A stretch of DNA of 24,930 bases. Source: Clostridiales bacterium. Lineage in GTDB: Bacteria > Bacillota > Clostridia > Monoglobales > Firm-18. A program made the position numbers and the translations under genes. The stretch spans positions 1-24,930 of the forward strand of contig JAIRSR010000077.1 of NCBI GenBank assembly GCA_031255355.1. Direction: 5' to 3'. Below the pieces are notes generated by a model that saw only the letters and a program-made list of their open reading frames with translations, ran no database searches and was not told the DNA's origin. Shown here one piece after another: positions 16,004 through 23,368 of the stretch (position 1 is its first letter; each line of letters opens with the position of its first letter).

Positions 16004-17887
16004 TTAATCAAGATTGATTGTGGGGCATAAGGGCGAGAGCAGAGCAAAGCCGTCCTCCGCCCAAAGGAATAGCCTGTGCGCACTGCCGACCTCCTCCGAA
16101 AGATTCAGCGTAACCGGCGCGGCAATACTTTCCGCCGGAACCTTTTCAAAATCGAAGCCAATCAGCCTGTTGCCGCTGTAACTTGCGGCAAGCACGGTAA
16201 TATATTCCGTAACCTTGGACGCGTAAGCGGCGGGGATGCTCACCGTAACCGTGCCGCCGTCCACTTCCCAATGCAACCGCCCCGCTACGCCGGAAACACT
16301 GACGGCAGCAAACTGATTGAAGTCGTTTTCGTTTGCGGATTTTGAGCCGGCTTGGAAAATAACGTCATCCGTCCCACGGTTCAAAAACGCGCCGTCGTCC
16401 GTCAAGGTAACGCTCCACGCGTTGTTCCCCGCGTCATATTCCTGCTCCTTGCTTCCTCTGAACGTAATCCCGCCGGAAGCCGCGTCTATCGTAATCACCG
16501 CGTTCATCCAAGAGGTTCCCCCCGCCGTGGCGGAGGTTGCCGCCGCGTAAGCCGTCTGTATGCCGTTGACCACTTTGCGGAGGTACGGACGCGCCCCGCC
16601 GCTCTCGTGAATGCCCGCCTCGTAAAAACTTTGCTCATCACTGCTCACGTTAAAGCGCATGACCGTCTGTACACCGTTGTACTTCGCGAATACAACGGCG
16701 ATTTTCGTCACGTCATACGCCGCCGCGCCGGGGGAATGCAGGTTAATCAAACCGTACTCTATATCACTTTGCCCGGAAATATTAAGCGATCCGTTGATAA
16801 ACGCGCGAACGCCGTCGTAACCGCCGGCAACGTACCCCTTGAACACGTTGGAACGTTTCCAATAACCGTTGACGTTCGGCCGGGCGTCGCCCACCACCGT
16901 CGCGCCGCCGGAATCCGCCGTCGTGCCGCGCACCGCCGTCCCCGCCGTCGTTTTCGCGTTGTTCGCGTTGTATGCGGAGAAATCATCATAGAAGATATTG
17001 ACCTCTCTGTTCGGCGTGCCGTAAATATCCACATAATCTACCGAAACCCGGTTATTTTCATTGCGGGGACGAAGCCACGCGCCGCCGATTTGGAACACCA
17101 TATTGCCTATGCCTCTTTCGAGGAATTCCCCCTGTTCCGTGTATACACCGCTGTACAGCACTGTGTTATCGTTGCCGTTTTTCAGGGTATATGAAATTGT
17201 TTTCGCGTCCTTGTCAATGTCCACTTCAGAGATAAACCATGAAGTACCGCCGTGTGTTTGCGTATCCGCTGCCACAAGTTCCGTCCCATGTCCGTTTACC
17301 ACCTTGCGGATATAGGCGTAGCCCGTTTTGCCGCTGCCCGCTATCGTTTCCTCATTTGCTCTCAATCCGCTAAGCCCTACCTCGTAAAAGGACTTCTCAT
17401 CCGCGCTGACGTTAAACCGCTGGATTGCCCGCGCGTCGTTATACCGCGCGTATCTTACCTCAAACTTCGTCAAACTGTAATCCACGGCGCGGTCGGAGTA
17501 CAAATTCACCATAGACTGTTCCCATGTGCTGTGTCCCGCAATTTCAAGGGTGTCATCGCCCTCGATAAACGTTTGTATGCCATACGCGCCGATGTCCGTG
17601 TTAATCCACCCCGTACCCGTTTCGCTTACGTTAGAACGCTTCCAATAGCCGCCCAACGCCGCGCGGTCGTCCGCTACCACCGTCGCGCCGCCGGAATCCG
17701 CCGTCACGCCGCGCACCGCGTTTGCCTCGCCCCTTTTGGCGTTGGCGTCGGTGTAGGTATCAAACTCGTCATGGAATATGAGCGCACCCTCAGCCGAAGC
17801 GGTAACCGGCGCGATTCCCGCCAACATACCGCACAGCAGCGCGAACGCCGCCAAAACCGAAATCCCTCTTTTGATGACCTTTAACAT
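16004..17887 (-). CDS. Secreted protein with two copies of an unrecognised ~250-residue domain
   Basis: A 627-residue exported protein with a signal peptide (about 1-32, VTASA). Two tandem domains follow, about 36-293 and 297-536, repeating with a period of 261 residues. Shared signatures are F-D-DF-Y (HDEFDTY/YDDFSAY), AVRG-TADSGGATVV, GYWKRSNV, MVNLYS/LINLHSP, ARYND/AKYNG, RFNVS-DE-SFYE-G, IRKVVNG/LRKVVNG and a late LERGIGNMVFQ/LNRGTDDVIFQ. The pattern of alternating strands suggests a beta-sandwich, perhaps concanavalin-like. The C-terminal 90 residues are an Ig-like tail with AHRLFLWAEDG. No catalytic motif or anchor is visible. It lies immediately after the transporter genes, as in a locus-encoded glycan-binding protein. 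The ribosome binding site is AAGGGGG. Function: possibly carbohydrate binding, by inference only. Confidence 0.85.
   Translation of the reverse strand: MLKVIKRGISVLAAFALLCGMLAGIAPVTASAEGALIFHDEFDTYTDANAKRGEANAVRGVTADSGGATVVADDRAALGGYWKRSNVSETGTGWINTDIGAYGIQTFIEGDDTLEIAGHSTWEQSMVNLYSDRAVDYSLTKFEVRYARYNDARAIQRFNVSADEKSFYEVGLSGLRANEETIAGSGKTGYAYIRKVVNGHGTELVAADTQTHGGTSWFISEVDIDKDAKTISYTLKNGNDNTVLYSGVYTEQGEFLERGIGNMVFQIGGAWLRPRNENNRVSVDYVDIYGTPNREVNIFYDDFSAYNANNAKTTAGTAVRGTTADSGGATVVGDARPNVNGYWKRSNVFKGYVAGGYDGVRAFINGSLNISGQSDIEYGLINLHSPGAAAYDVTKIAVVFAKYNGVQTVMRFNVSSDEQSFYEAGIHESGGARPYLRKVVNGIQTAYAAATSATAGGTSWMNAVITIDAASGGITFRGSKEQEYDAGNNAWSVTLTDDGAFLNRGTDDVIFQAGSKSANENDFNQFAAVSVSGVAGRLHWEVDGGTVTVSIPAAYASKVTEYITVLAASYSGNRLIGFDFEKVPAESIAAPVTLNLSEEVGSAHRLFLWAEDGFALLSPLCPTINLD
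16893..16936 (-). repeat. 44-bp direct repeat, copy in second domain
   Basis: This segment is matched by 17676-17719 at 42 of 44 bases, with the first 30 bases (plus-strand order) identical. It encodes the AVRGTTADSGGATVV core of the second domain. The partner encodes AVRGVTADSGGATVV in the first domain. The 783-bp offset equals the 261-residue domain period. Confidence 0.85.
17676..17719 (-). repeat. 44-bp direct repeat, copy in first domain
   Basis: This is the partner of 16893-16936, differing at two adjacent bases within 44. The surrounding domain sequences have diverged much more, so this block is either under strong constraint or was homogenised recently between the two domain copies. 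Confidence 0.85.
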
Positions 17888-17923
17888 AATTTTAACCCCC
17901 TTGCTTCAAAATAAATTCTCACG

Positions 17924-18775
17924 TCACTCTTTCACCGCACCCGCCGCCAAGCCGGATACGAAGTACTTGCCGGCACAGGCATACGCCGCCACCACGGGAA
18001 TCAGCGCGATTGCGGAACCCGCCAGCATGAGGTTCCACGACGAAGCCGCGCCGCCTCCGCTTTTCAACGCCATCAGCCCTACAATCAGCGTCTGCTGTTT
18101 TGGATTTGTCATGGTAAAAATCGTCGGCATGATGTAATCGTTCCAACTCCACTGAAATGTCAAAATCGCCACCGTCGCTAAAATAGGCTTCAGCATAGGC
18201 AGAATCACGCGGCAATAGATGCCGAAAAAGTCACAGCCGTCGATTTTCGCCGCCTCGTCCACCGCACGCGGAATCGTGGACACATAGCCGCGCACCAGGT
18301 ACACGTTCACAATCGGCACGCCGAACACGTTCAGCAAAATCAGCGCGGGAAGCGAACGGTCCAGCCGCAGAAGCCCCAGCACTTGAAACGTGGCGTAAAT
18401 CCCGATATTCCCCACCTTGATGAACATCAGCGATATAAAACAGCCGAAAATCAGCCGCTTGAAAGGGAACCGCCCCCGCGCGAACACGTACCCGCCCATA
18501 GAAGCCGTCACCACCGCGATCAGCACGTTTGCCAAGGTGTAATACAGGCTGTTCAGCCCCATAAGCCCCGCGTTAAAAGCGGGGTCCGTCCACACGGTGA
18601 CGTAATTTTCCAGCGTGGGCGCGGCGGGGAACACCCGCGCCGGCTCCGCCATAATCTCCATGTTGGTCTTAAAGGACGACGCGACCGTGTACACCAACGG
18701 AAACGCGGTAATGACAAAGATCACGCCCAAAAACAAGTAAATGAAAATATTTTCAATGAGCAAGCGTTTTTTCAT
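17924..18775 (-). CDS. ABC sugar transporter permease, MalG-like (CUT1)
   Basis: A 283-residue inner permease subunit of a CUT1-type carbohydrate ABC importer. Hydrophobic segments at about 10-32, 75-97, 108-125, 143-165, 197-213 and 255-275 fit six membrane helices. The N-terminal ASSFKTN segment after the first helix and the cytoplasmic EAA loop (DEAAKIDGCDFFGIYCRVILPMLKP from about 173, contacting the ATPase) are typical of MalG/LacG-like subunits. The length is normal for the family. The start ATG at 18775 has GGGGG 8 bases upstream. It follows the MalF-like gene by 35 bp and precedes the secreted domain protein by 36 bp. Confidence 0.95.
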   Translation of the reverse strand: MKKRLLIENIFIYLFLGVIFVITAFPLVYTVASSFKTNMEIMAEPARVFPAAPTLENYVTVWTDPAFNAGLMGLNSLYYTLANVLIAVVTASMGGYVFARGRFPFKRLIFGCFISLMFIKVGNIGIYATFQVLGLLRLDRSLPALILLNVFGVPIVNVYLVRGYVSTIPRAVDEAAKIDGCDFFGIYCRVILPMLKPILATVAILTFQWSWNDYIMPTIFTMTNPKQQTLIVGLMALKSGGGAASSWNLMLAGSAIALIPVVAAYACAGKYFVSGLAAGAVKE

Positions 18776-18810
18776 CAGGCGATCCCCCTTAGACCGAAGT
18801 CGAATATTCC

Positions 18811-19755
18811 TTATACTGACGGCATTTTTTTGCTTACCTTGTCATAGGCGAGGGCGACTACCGCGAAAATCACCGTCGTAACGACGGACATCGCGCAGCC
18901 GTACCCCAAGCGCGGCTTCGCCCCCGCCGCCATAAAGCCCGGCACGAATTGACGCGTCAGATACGCCATGACGGAAAGTGTCTGCCCGCCCGGTGCGCCG
19001 TTGGTGGAAGTGAGGATAAACTCATTCACCCCCAGCGTCCCCACCAACGACAGCAATAAGATGATTTGCAGCACCGGCGCGATCATCGGCACCGTTATTT
19101 TGCGGAACGCCGTAAAGCCTGACGCGCCGTCCAACCGCGCGGATTCGTAAATATCCTCTGAAATCCCCGCGAGCGCCGCCATAAAATACATGACGTTGAT
19201 TCCGAAAGTGCTCCACACGCCGCCCGTGACCAACACGGCGAACGCCGTCCCCCTCCCGGCGAACCAATCAACGCCCTCACGCACCGCGCCGATTTTTAAC
19301 AGCGTACCGTTCACCCAGCCGAAGTACCCGAACATATTGGTAAAAATCAAGCCGACTACCGCCACACTGATAATGTTAGGCAGATAGAACACCGCGCGGA
19401 AGAAGTGCGACCCGCGCAGCCGCCTGTTCAGCATCAGCGCAAGAATCATGGCAAGGCATAATTCTATAGGGATTTTCAACGCCGCGTACAAAAGCGTATT
19501 CGCCCAGGTACGCCAATACGTCAGGTCTACGGTGAACATACTGATGAAGTTTTGCAAACCGATAAAGCGCGTGTTCGCGGCAATGCCGTCATAGGCGTAA
19601 AACGCCCAGCGAAACGTCCAGATGATAGGGTATACCGATAATACCAAAAACCCGATAATCTGTGTGCCGATCATGAGGAAGCACTGCAACGCCTCTTTGT
19701 GTTTCTCGCGTTGGATCGAGGCGGGCGACCCTCCCTGCCTTGTTGTATTTTTCAA
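18811..19755 (-). CDS. ABC sugar transporter permease, MalF-like (CUT1), TTG start
   Basis: A 314-residue permease, partner of the MalG-like subunit in a CUT1 importer. A hydrophilic N-terminus (1-22) leads to a first helix (about 25-47) and five further hydrophobic segments. The EAA loop appears as DIYESARLDGASGFTAFRKI, from residue 201. RAVFYLPNIIS and NTLLYAALKIPIEL are typical family segments. The start is a rare TTG at 19755-19753, chosen because AGGGGGG lies 8 bases upstream; the first in-frame ATG codes for residue 28, inside the first helix. It is 29 bp downstream of the solute-binding protein gene. Lower initiation at TTG could set subunit stoichiometry below that of the binding protein (inference). 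Confidence 0.93.
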   Translation of the reverse strand: MKNTTRQGGSPASIQREKHKEALQCFLMIGTQIIGFLVLSVYPIIWTFRWAFYAYDGIAANTRFIGLQNFISMFTVDLTYWRTWANTLLYAALKIPIELCLAMILALMLNRRLRGSHFFRAVFYLPNIISVAVVGLIFTNMFGYFGWVNGTLLKIGAVREGVDWFAGRGTAFAVLVTGGVWSTFGINVMYFMAALAGISEDIYESARLDGASGFTAFRKITVPMIAPVLQIILLLSLVGTLGVNEFILTSTNGAPGGQTLSVMAYLTRQFVPGFMAAGAKPRLGYGCAMSVVTTVIFAVVALAYDKVSKKMPSV

Positions 19756-19763
19756 CGATTTGT

Positions 19764-19770
19764 CCCCCCT
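19764..19770 (-). promoter_or_regulatory. Ribosome binding site deciding a TTG start
   Basis: AGGGGGG on the minus strand lies 8 bases before TTG at 19755. No other purine-rich site fits the next in-frame ATG, which falls within the predicted first membrane helix. This supports TTG initiation for the MalF-like permease. Confidence 0.65.
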
Positions 19771-19784
19771 AAGAGCCTTTCACA

Positions 19785-21167
19785 TTACCGCACGGGGTTC
19801 CAACCGGGAATGTCCCGCGCTTTTGGGTCGCGATCCGGGTGCGTCGCGTAATACCGCTGTTTCGCGTCGTTTTTTAAGTCGGTATACTTCACTAACGCGT
19901 CCTTGACCGGCGTTTTGCCCGTCCACACTTCCGAAAGGAAGTATTCGTAAAATTCGGGCTGTCCCCCCAATACAGAGGAAATATTCGGCTCCCACGAGGT
20001 GCGGACGCTAATCTCCGTCAACGCGCAAAACTCTTTCCAGCCCTTTGGCGCACCGTCCAAAGATACGTCCTTGACCGTTTGCCAATTGTAAGGGATTTCC
20101 ACCCCCGCTTGGTAAGTGGAAGTAACAAAATCGTCGCTTGTGAAAAATTTAAGCACTTCCATGATTACATCGCCGCCCGCATCGGAAAGTGCCTTGCGCG
20201 TGACGTAAAACGTAGAGCCGAACTCCATACGCTGTAAGTATTTTTCCGCGCCGTCTACCGTGGGATACGGCGCGACGCCCCAATCAAACTGCGCGGGGAA
20301 CTGGTCGTTGTACACGCCTACGTCAAAGGAATACGCCATTTTCATTCCGATTTTCCCAAGCGCGAACTGTGCCCGCGCGGGGTCGTTATCCAAGCCCTCC
20401 GCGCCGGGGTAGATGCTGCCGTCCTCTTTCATGCCCAAATACGCGCTCATAATCGGCTCTAACGGCGTGTAATCATAAATTCCGGTACCGGGATTGTACC
20501 CCTCGTGCCCCGCGCTGCTCAGCAGCGGGTGCAGAAATTCGCTCCCGAAAAACCCGCCCCATTTCAGCGGCAAAATAAAGCCGTACTCCCGCTTGTCCGG
20601 GTTGGTCAGCCGTTTCGCGTATTCGCGGAGTTCCGCGTAACTTTTCGGCGGCGTAGGCTCGCCGTTCGCGTCCACGATTCCCGCCGCGCGGAACATTTCC
20701 TTGTTATACACCATGCCCTGTGTCGCCGCGCCGTAGGGCAGGGAATAGTACTTGTCGCCGATATAATTCCGCTCTACCCGCGCTTCGTCCTTGTACTTGT
20801 CAATCAGCGCGTTGCCGCCCGGCAACTCATTATACGGCGCGATGAAGTCCGATTCCACCATTTTTTCCACGTCAACGCCCGCGATAAATAAATCCGGCGC
20901 TTGCCCGCTTTGCAGCGCGAGTTCGATCTGTTGGGTCAGCGCGCTGCCCTCCTTTACGACGTAATCTATCATGACGCCCTTTTTCGCGCCCGCATCCTGG
21001 TTCCACGCGTTAATCAGCCTGTCATAAATCGCTTTGCTGCCGGTGCTGTCCGACCAAATGACGACCTTTTTTACCCCGCCGTCCGTCTGTCCTCCCCCGC
21101 AGCCCGCAAGCAAGCCTGTGAGCGCGGTCAAGATGAGTGCCGCCGCCAACTTTCGCTTACCAATCAT
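19785..21167 (-). CDS. ABC transporter extracellular sugar-binding lipoprotein (CUT1)
   Basis: A 460-residue family 1 extracellular solute-binding protein. The N-terminal MIGKRKLAAALILTALTG segment ends in a lipobox LLAGC with C23 as the lipid-modified residue, so the protein is tethered to the outer face of the membrane. The mature part has the pattern of MalE-like binding proteins: KVVIWSDSTGSKAIYDRLINAW at the start of lobe 1, ALQSGQAPDLFIAG and YSLPYGAATQGMVYNKEMF. It should deliver oligosaccharides to the two permeases encoded next. ATG at 21167 has GGGAGG upstream. It is the first gene of the long operon, with a probable promoter at 21220-21248. Confidence 0.95.
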   Translation of the reverse strand: MIGKRKLAAALILTALTGLLAGCGGGQTDGGVKKVVIWSDSTGSKAIYDRLINAWNQDAGAKKGVMIDYVVKEGSALTQQIELALQSGQAPDLFIAGVDVEKMVESDFIAPYNELPGGNALIDKYKDEARVERNYIGDKYYSLPYGAATQGMVYNKEMFRAAGIVDANGEPTPPKSYAELREYAKRLTNPDKREYGFILPLKWGGFFGSEFLHPLLSSAGHEGYNPGTGIYDYTPLEPIMSAYLGMKEDGSIYPGAEGLDNDPARAQFALGKIGMKMAYSFDVGVYNDQFPAQFDWGVAPYPTVDGAEKYLQRMEFGSTFYVTRKALSDAGGDVIMEVLKFFTSDDFVTSTYQAGVEIPYNWQTVKDVSLDGAPKGWKEFCALTEISVRTSWEPNISSVLGGQPEFYEYFLSEVWTGKTPVKDALVKYTDLKNDAKQRYYATHPDRDPKARDIPGWNPVR

Positions 21168-21219
21168 GAAAATTCCTCCCTCATATCATTATAAGAACCT
21201 GTCTAAGGATTTCATTTTC

Positions 21220-21248
21220 ATTATGACATAGAATGGAGGATAAGTGAA
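21220..21248 (-). promoter_or_regulatory. Probable promoter of the transport/hydrolase operon
   Basis: On the minus strand TTCACT (21248-21243; 4 of 6 to TTGACA) is followed after 17 bases by CATAAT (21225-21220; 5 of 6 to TATAAT). The predicted start lies about 45 bases before the ATG at 21167. A second TATAAT at 21193-21188 has no matching -35 and would leave a very short leader. The weak -35 is consistent with an activator-dependent promoter, and AraC-family control is plausible but unproven. Confidence 0.5.
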
Positions 21249-21285
21249 GTAACAGTTTTTGTATACGGCGGCGCAAAACGCGTCA

Positions 21286-21309
21286 ACGGCGGGGATTTCT
21301 CCCCGCCGT
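21286..21309 (-). terminator. GC-rich hairpin, probable terminator of the oxidoreductase pair
   Basis: ACGGCGGGG and CCCCGCCGT form a perfect 9-bp stem around a 6-base loop. It lies 65 bp after the stop codon of the short oxidoreductase gene and upstream of the transporter promoter. The minus-strand sequence after the stem, TGACGCGTTTTGCG, has only a short T run, so termination efficiency is uncertain. An attenuator or RNA-stabilising role is possible. Confidence 0.5.
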
Positions 21310-21374
21310 GCCGTATCAGTATAAATTGAAATATTTGGATATTACGCAAGATTTTATTTTTTATGACAAATTTT

Positions 21375-22208
21375 TTACGCTTCGACATTCACCCAAGTGA
21401 AAGGTGTTTCCAACGCGCGTTGCCCCGCGTGACGCGCCGCCATGATTGCCAGCGTCCGCGCGTGCGGTACGGGGATTTCGCCTGTTTCAAAAAATTGCAG
21501 CATTTCCGCGATAAACCGCTCGAACAGGTCGGATTTCACCTCGACGGATTGCGAATGACCGTCCGCGTACCCGATTTGCGCGGAAAATCCCGCGTTCGCG
21601 AAATGCGCCGTCCGCGCGGTACGTCCGTCGGCAAACGCAAAGACCAACGCGGGGTGACGCGCCGTTCCCACGGACATCACCCGCTTTACAACGCCGTCCG
21701 TCAAATAGATGATTGGTTCGATTTGGTGGATGGAATAGATAGCAAAACTGCCCGGGCCGACGGTTTGCACCGTTTCGATCCCCGCGCGTTCCACGCGGCT
21801 GTATTCCTCCACAAATCCCAGCGCGGAACAGGAATAGCACGGTGTGCCGTGCGCGTCAGCCAAGTCAAACATACGCTTCGCCGCCGCGAGGTCCGGCGCG
21901 AAAGTCTTATCCACATACACAGGCTTACCGCTCCTGAGCGGCAAATCCACCAACGTTTCATGCTGTTCCGGGTTGTCCGGCGAAAGTACCACAATACAAT
22001 CGCTGTGTTCCACAACTTCCTCTATCGTTTGCGCGAGGGGGATTCCCGTGCGCCGCGACCATTCGGCGTTGGTCACGCCGCCCGGCTTGTCACACTTCGC
22101 CCACGCGGAAGCGACTTGAAACGCGCCGCCGTGCTTTTTGATAAAGCCGGGGTAATTGTCGGCGTGCCATTCGTCCAGATAATAATCAATAAATCCTATT
22201 TTTTTCAC
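21375..22208 (-). CDS. Short Gfo/Idh/MocA-family oxidoreductase-like protein
   Basis: A 277-residue protein resembling Gfo/Idh/MocA sugar dehydrogenases but shorter than the usual 330-380 residues. The N-terminus KKIGFIDYYLDEWH stands where the GxGxxG nucleotide loop normally is, and the family EKP catalytic-lysine motif appears as VDKTF (99-103), still with a lysine. SIHQIEPIIYL (159-169) takes the place of the usual D..H region. It may bind NAD(P) in a modified way or act as a partner of the larger paralogue encoded just before it. The GTG start at 22208 has a strong GAGGAGGT site and overlaps the previous stop codon (GTGA), so translation is coupled. Substrate unknown. Confidence 0.8.
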   Translation of the reverse strand: MKKIGFIDYYLDEWHADNYPGFIKKHGGAFQVASAWAKCDKPGGVTNAEWSRRTGIPLAQTIEEVVEHSDCIVVLSPDNPEQHETLVDLPLRSGKPVYVDKTFAPDLAAAKRMFDLADAHGTPCYSCSALGFVEEYSRVERAGIETVQTVGPGSFAIYSIHQIEPIIYLTDGVVKRVMSVGTARHPALVFAFADGRTARTAHFANAGFSAQIGYADGHSQSVEVKSDLFERFIAEMLQFFETGEIPVPHARTLAIMAARHAGQRALETPFTWVNVEA

Positions 22209-23275
22209 AGTGTAACCTCCTCTTGTTTTTCCGCAGAACGGTAAATCGCGTCGAGAAGCCGCGCCGTAACAAGCACCGTGTCGATATGGGACGGCAATTT
22301 CTCCCCTGTTTCCGTACAGCGCAAAAACGCGTCGATCTCGTTTTGGAACGCACCGCCGAACATACCGCCCGCGCCAAGCGTGTAGCCTGTTTTGGTGAGC
22401 ATACCGTCCGCCGCGCCGTATTGGACGAAATCCGCGCCGTAGTTCAGACGAATCCCCGCCTTGGTACCCATAAAGTCAATGAACATCTCGTTTTCGCCGA
22501 TATTTTGCGCCCACGCGCCGTTGAACGTAATCACGGGACCGGACGTGCGGACCACGCCCGTCACCGCGTCGTCCACATCGCAGACGCCGTGCGGGTTCGG
22601 CGGCCCCGCCCACATATCGGTGTAGGTGTAATCGCCAATCGGGTTGCCTAACTTGCAAAACGCCGCGCCGCTCACCGTGCGCGGTAAAGGGTCGCCGCAG
22701 CAGTACATCACAATGTCGAGGAAGTGTACCCCCCAATCGATCAGCACCCCGCCGCCGGAGACCGCCTTGGTGGTAAACGCGCCGCCCAGCCCGGGAATCG
22801 CGCGGTGAGAGCGGAAACTGACATACACGCTGTAGACCTCCCCCAACCCGCCGCCGTCGATAATCGCCTTAACGCGGTTCACCGCGTCGTTAAAGCGGTT
22901 GACTACGCCGATGTTAAGGATTTTCCCCGTTTCGCCGCATACGCGCTGCATTTCCAACGCCTCGGTCAAAGTCCGCGCCGCAGGCTTTTCGCAAAGCGTG
23001 TGCTTGCCCGCGTTCAGCGCGTCTACCGCGATCAAGCCGTGCGCGTCGTTGGGCGTGCAGACCGATACCGCGTCCACCGACGCGTCCGCGAGTACTTCCT
23101 TGTAGTCAGTCACCGCCTTGCCGCAACCGTATTTTTCTACCGCCGCCCGCGCCCGCTCCGGCAAAATATCGCAAAAATACGCGATTTCCGCGCTGTCGTT
23201 CGCCAAATACGACGGTATATGCGCCGCGTTCGCGATACTGCCGCAGCCAATGATACCTATTTTGTGCTTGGACAT
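22205..23275 (-). CDS. Gfo/Idh/MocA-family oxidoreductase
   Basis: A 356-residue NAD(P)-dependent sugar/cyclitol oxidoreductase of the Gfo/Idh/MocA family. The Rossmann fold starts with IGIIGCGSIA (6-15). CEKPAARTL carries the conserved catalytic lysine K97. GGGVLIDWGVHFLDIV supplies D180 and H184, the usual catalytic Asp/His pair. The C-terminal alpha/beta domain has normal length. No signal peptide is present, so it acts in the cytoplasm. ATG at 23275 has a GGGAGGAG site. Its stop codon overlaps the start of the short paralogue. The substrate is not evident from sequence; a hexose, uronate or keto-sugar related to the imported glycan is likely by context. Confidence 0.92.
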   Translation of the reverse strand: MSKHKIGIIGCGSIANAAHIPSYLANDSAEIAYFCDILPERARAAVEKYGCGKAVTDYKEVLADASVDAVSVCTPNDAHGLIAVDALNAGKHTLCEKPAARTLTEALEMQRVCGETGKILNIGVVNRFNDAVNRVKAIIDGGGLGEVYSVYVSFRSHRAIPGLGGAFTTKAVSGGGVLIDWGVHFLDIVMYCCGDPLPRTVSGAAFCKLGNPIGDYTYTDMWAGPPNPHGVCDVDDAVTGVVRTSGPVITFNGAWAQNIGENEMFIDFMGTKAGIRLNYGADFVQYGAADGMLTKTGYTLGAGGMFGGAFQNEIDAFLRCTETGEKLPSHIDTVLVTARLLDAIYRSAEKQEEVTL

Positions 23276-23325
23276 AAAAACACTCCTCCCTGTTTTGATT
23301 GATTTTTTGGATGGATTTTAATATC

Positions 23326-23354
23326 ATTATCGCAAAAAATCACAAAACAGACAA
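23326..23354 (-). promoter_or_regulatory. Possible promoter of the oxidoreductase pair
   Basis: On the minus strand TTGTCT (23354-23349; 4 of 6) is followed after 17 bases by GATAAT (23331-23326; 5 of 6). It lies about 50 bases before the ATG at 23275, in the AT-rich gap after the regulator gene. No terminator hairpin is visible after the regulator stop codon, so read-through from the regulator is also possible. Confidence 0.4.
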
Positions 23355-23368
23355 GAGCGGTATGTGTT

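Noticed and set aside
21363..22244. 293-codon plus-strand open frame opposite the short oxidoreductase
   Set aside because: It is antisense to a gene with a good start, coupling and family similarity, and its own translation is basic and low in recognisable structure.
23276..23368. Intrinsic terminator after the AraC-family gene
   Set aside because: There are T-rich stretches but no stem longer than about 4 bp, so no terminator is called.
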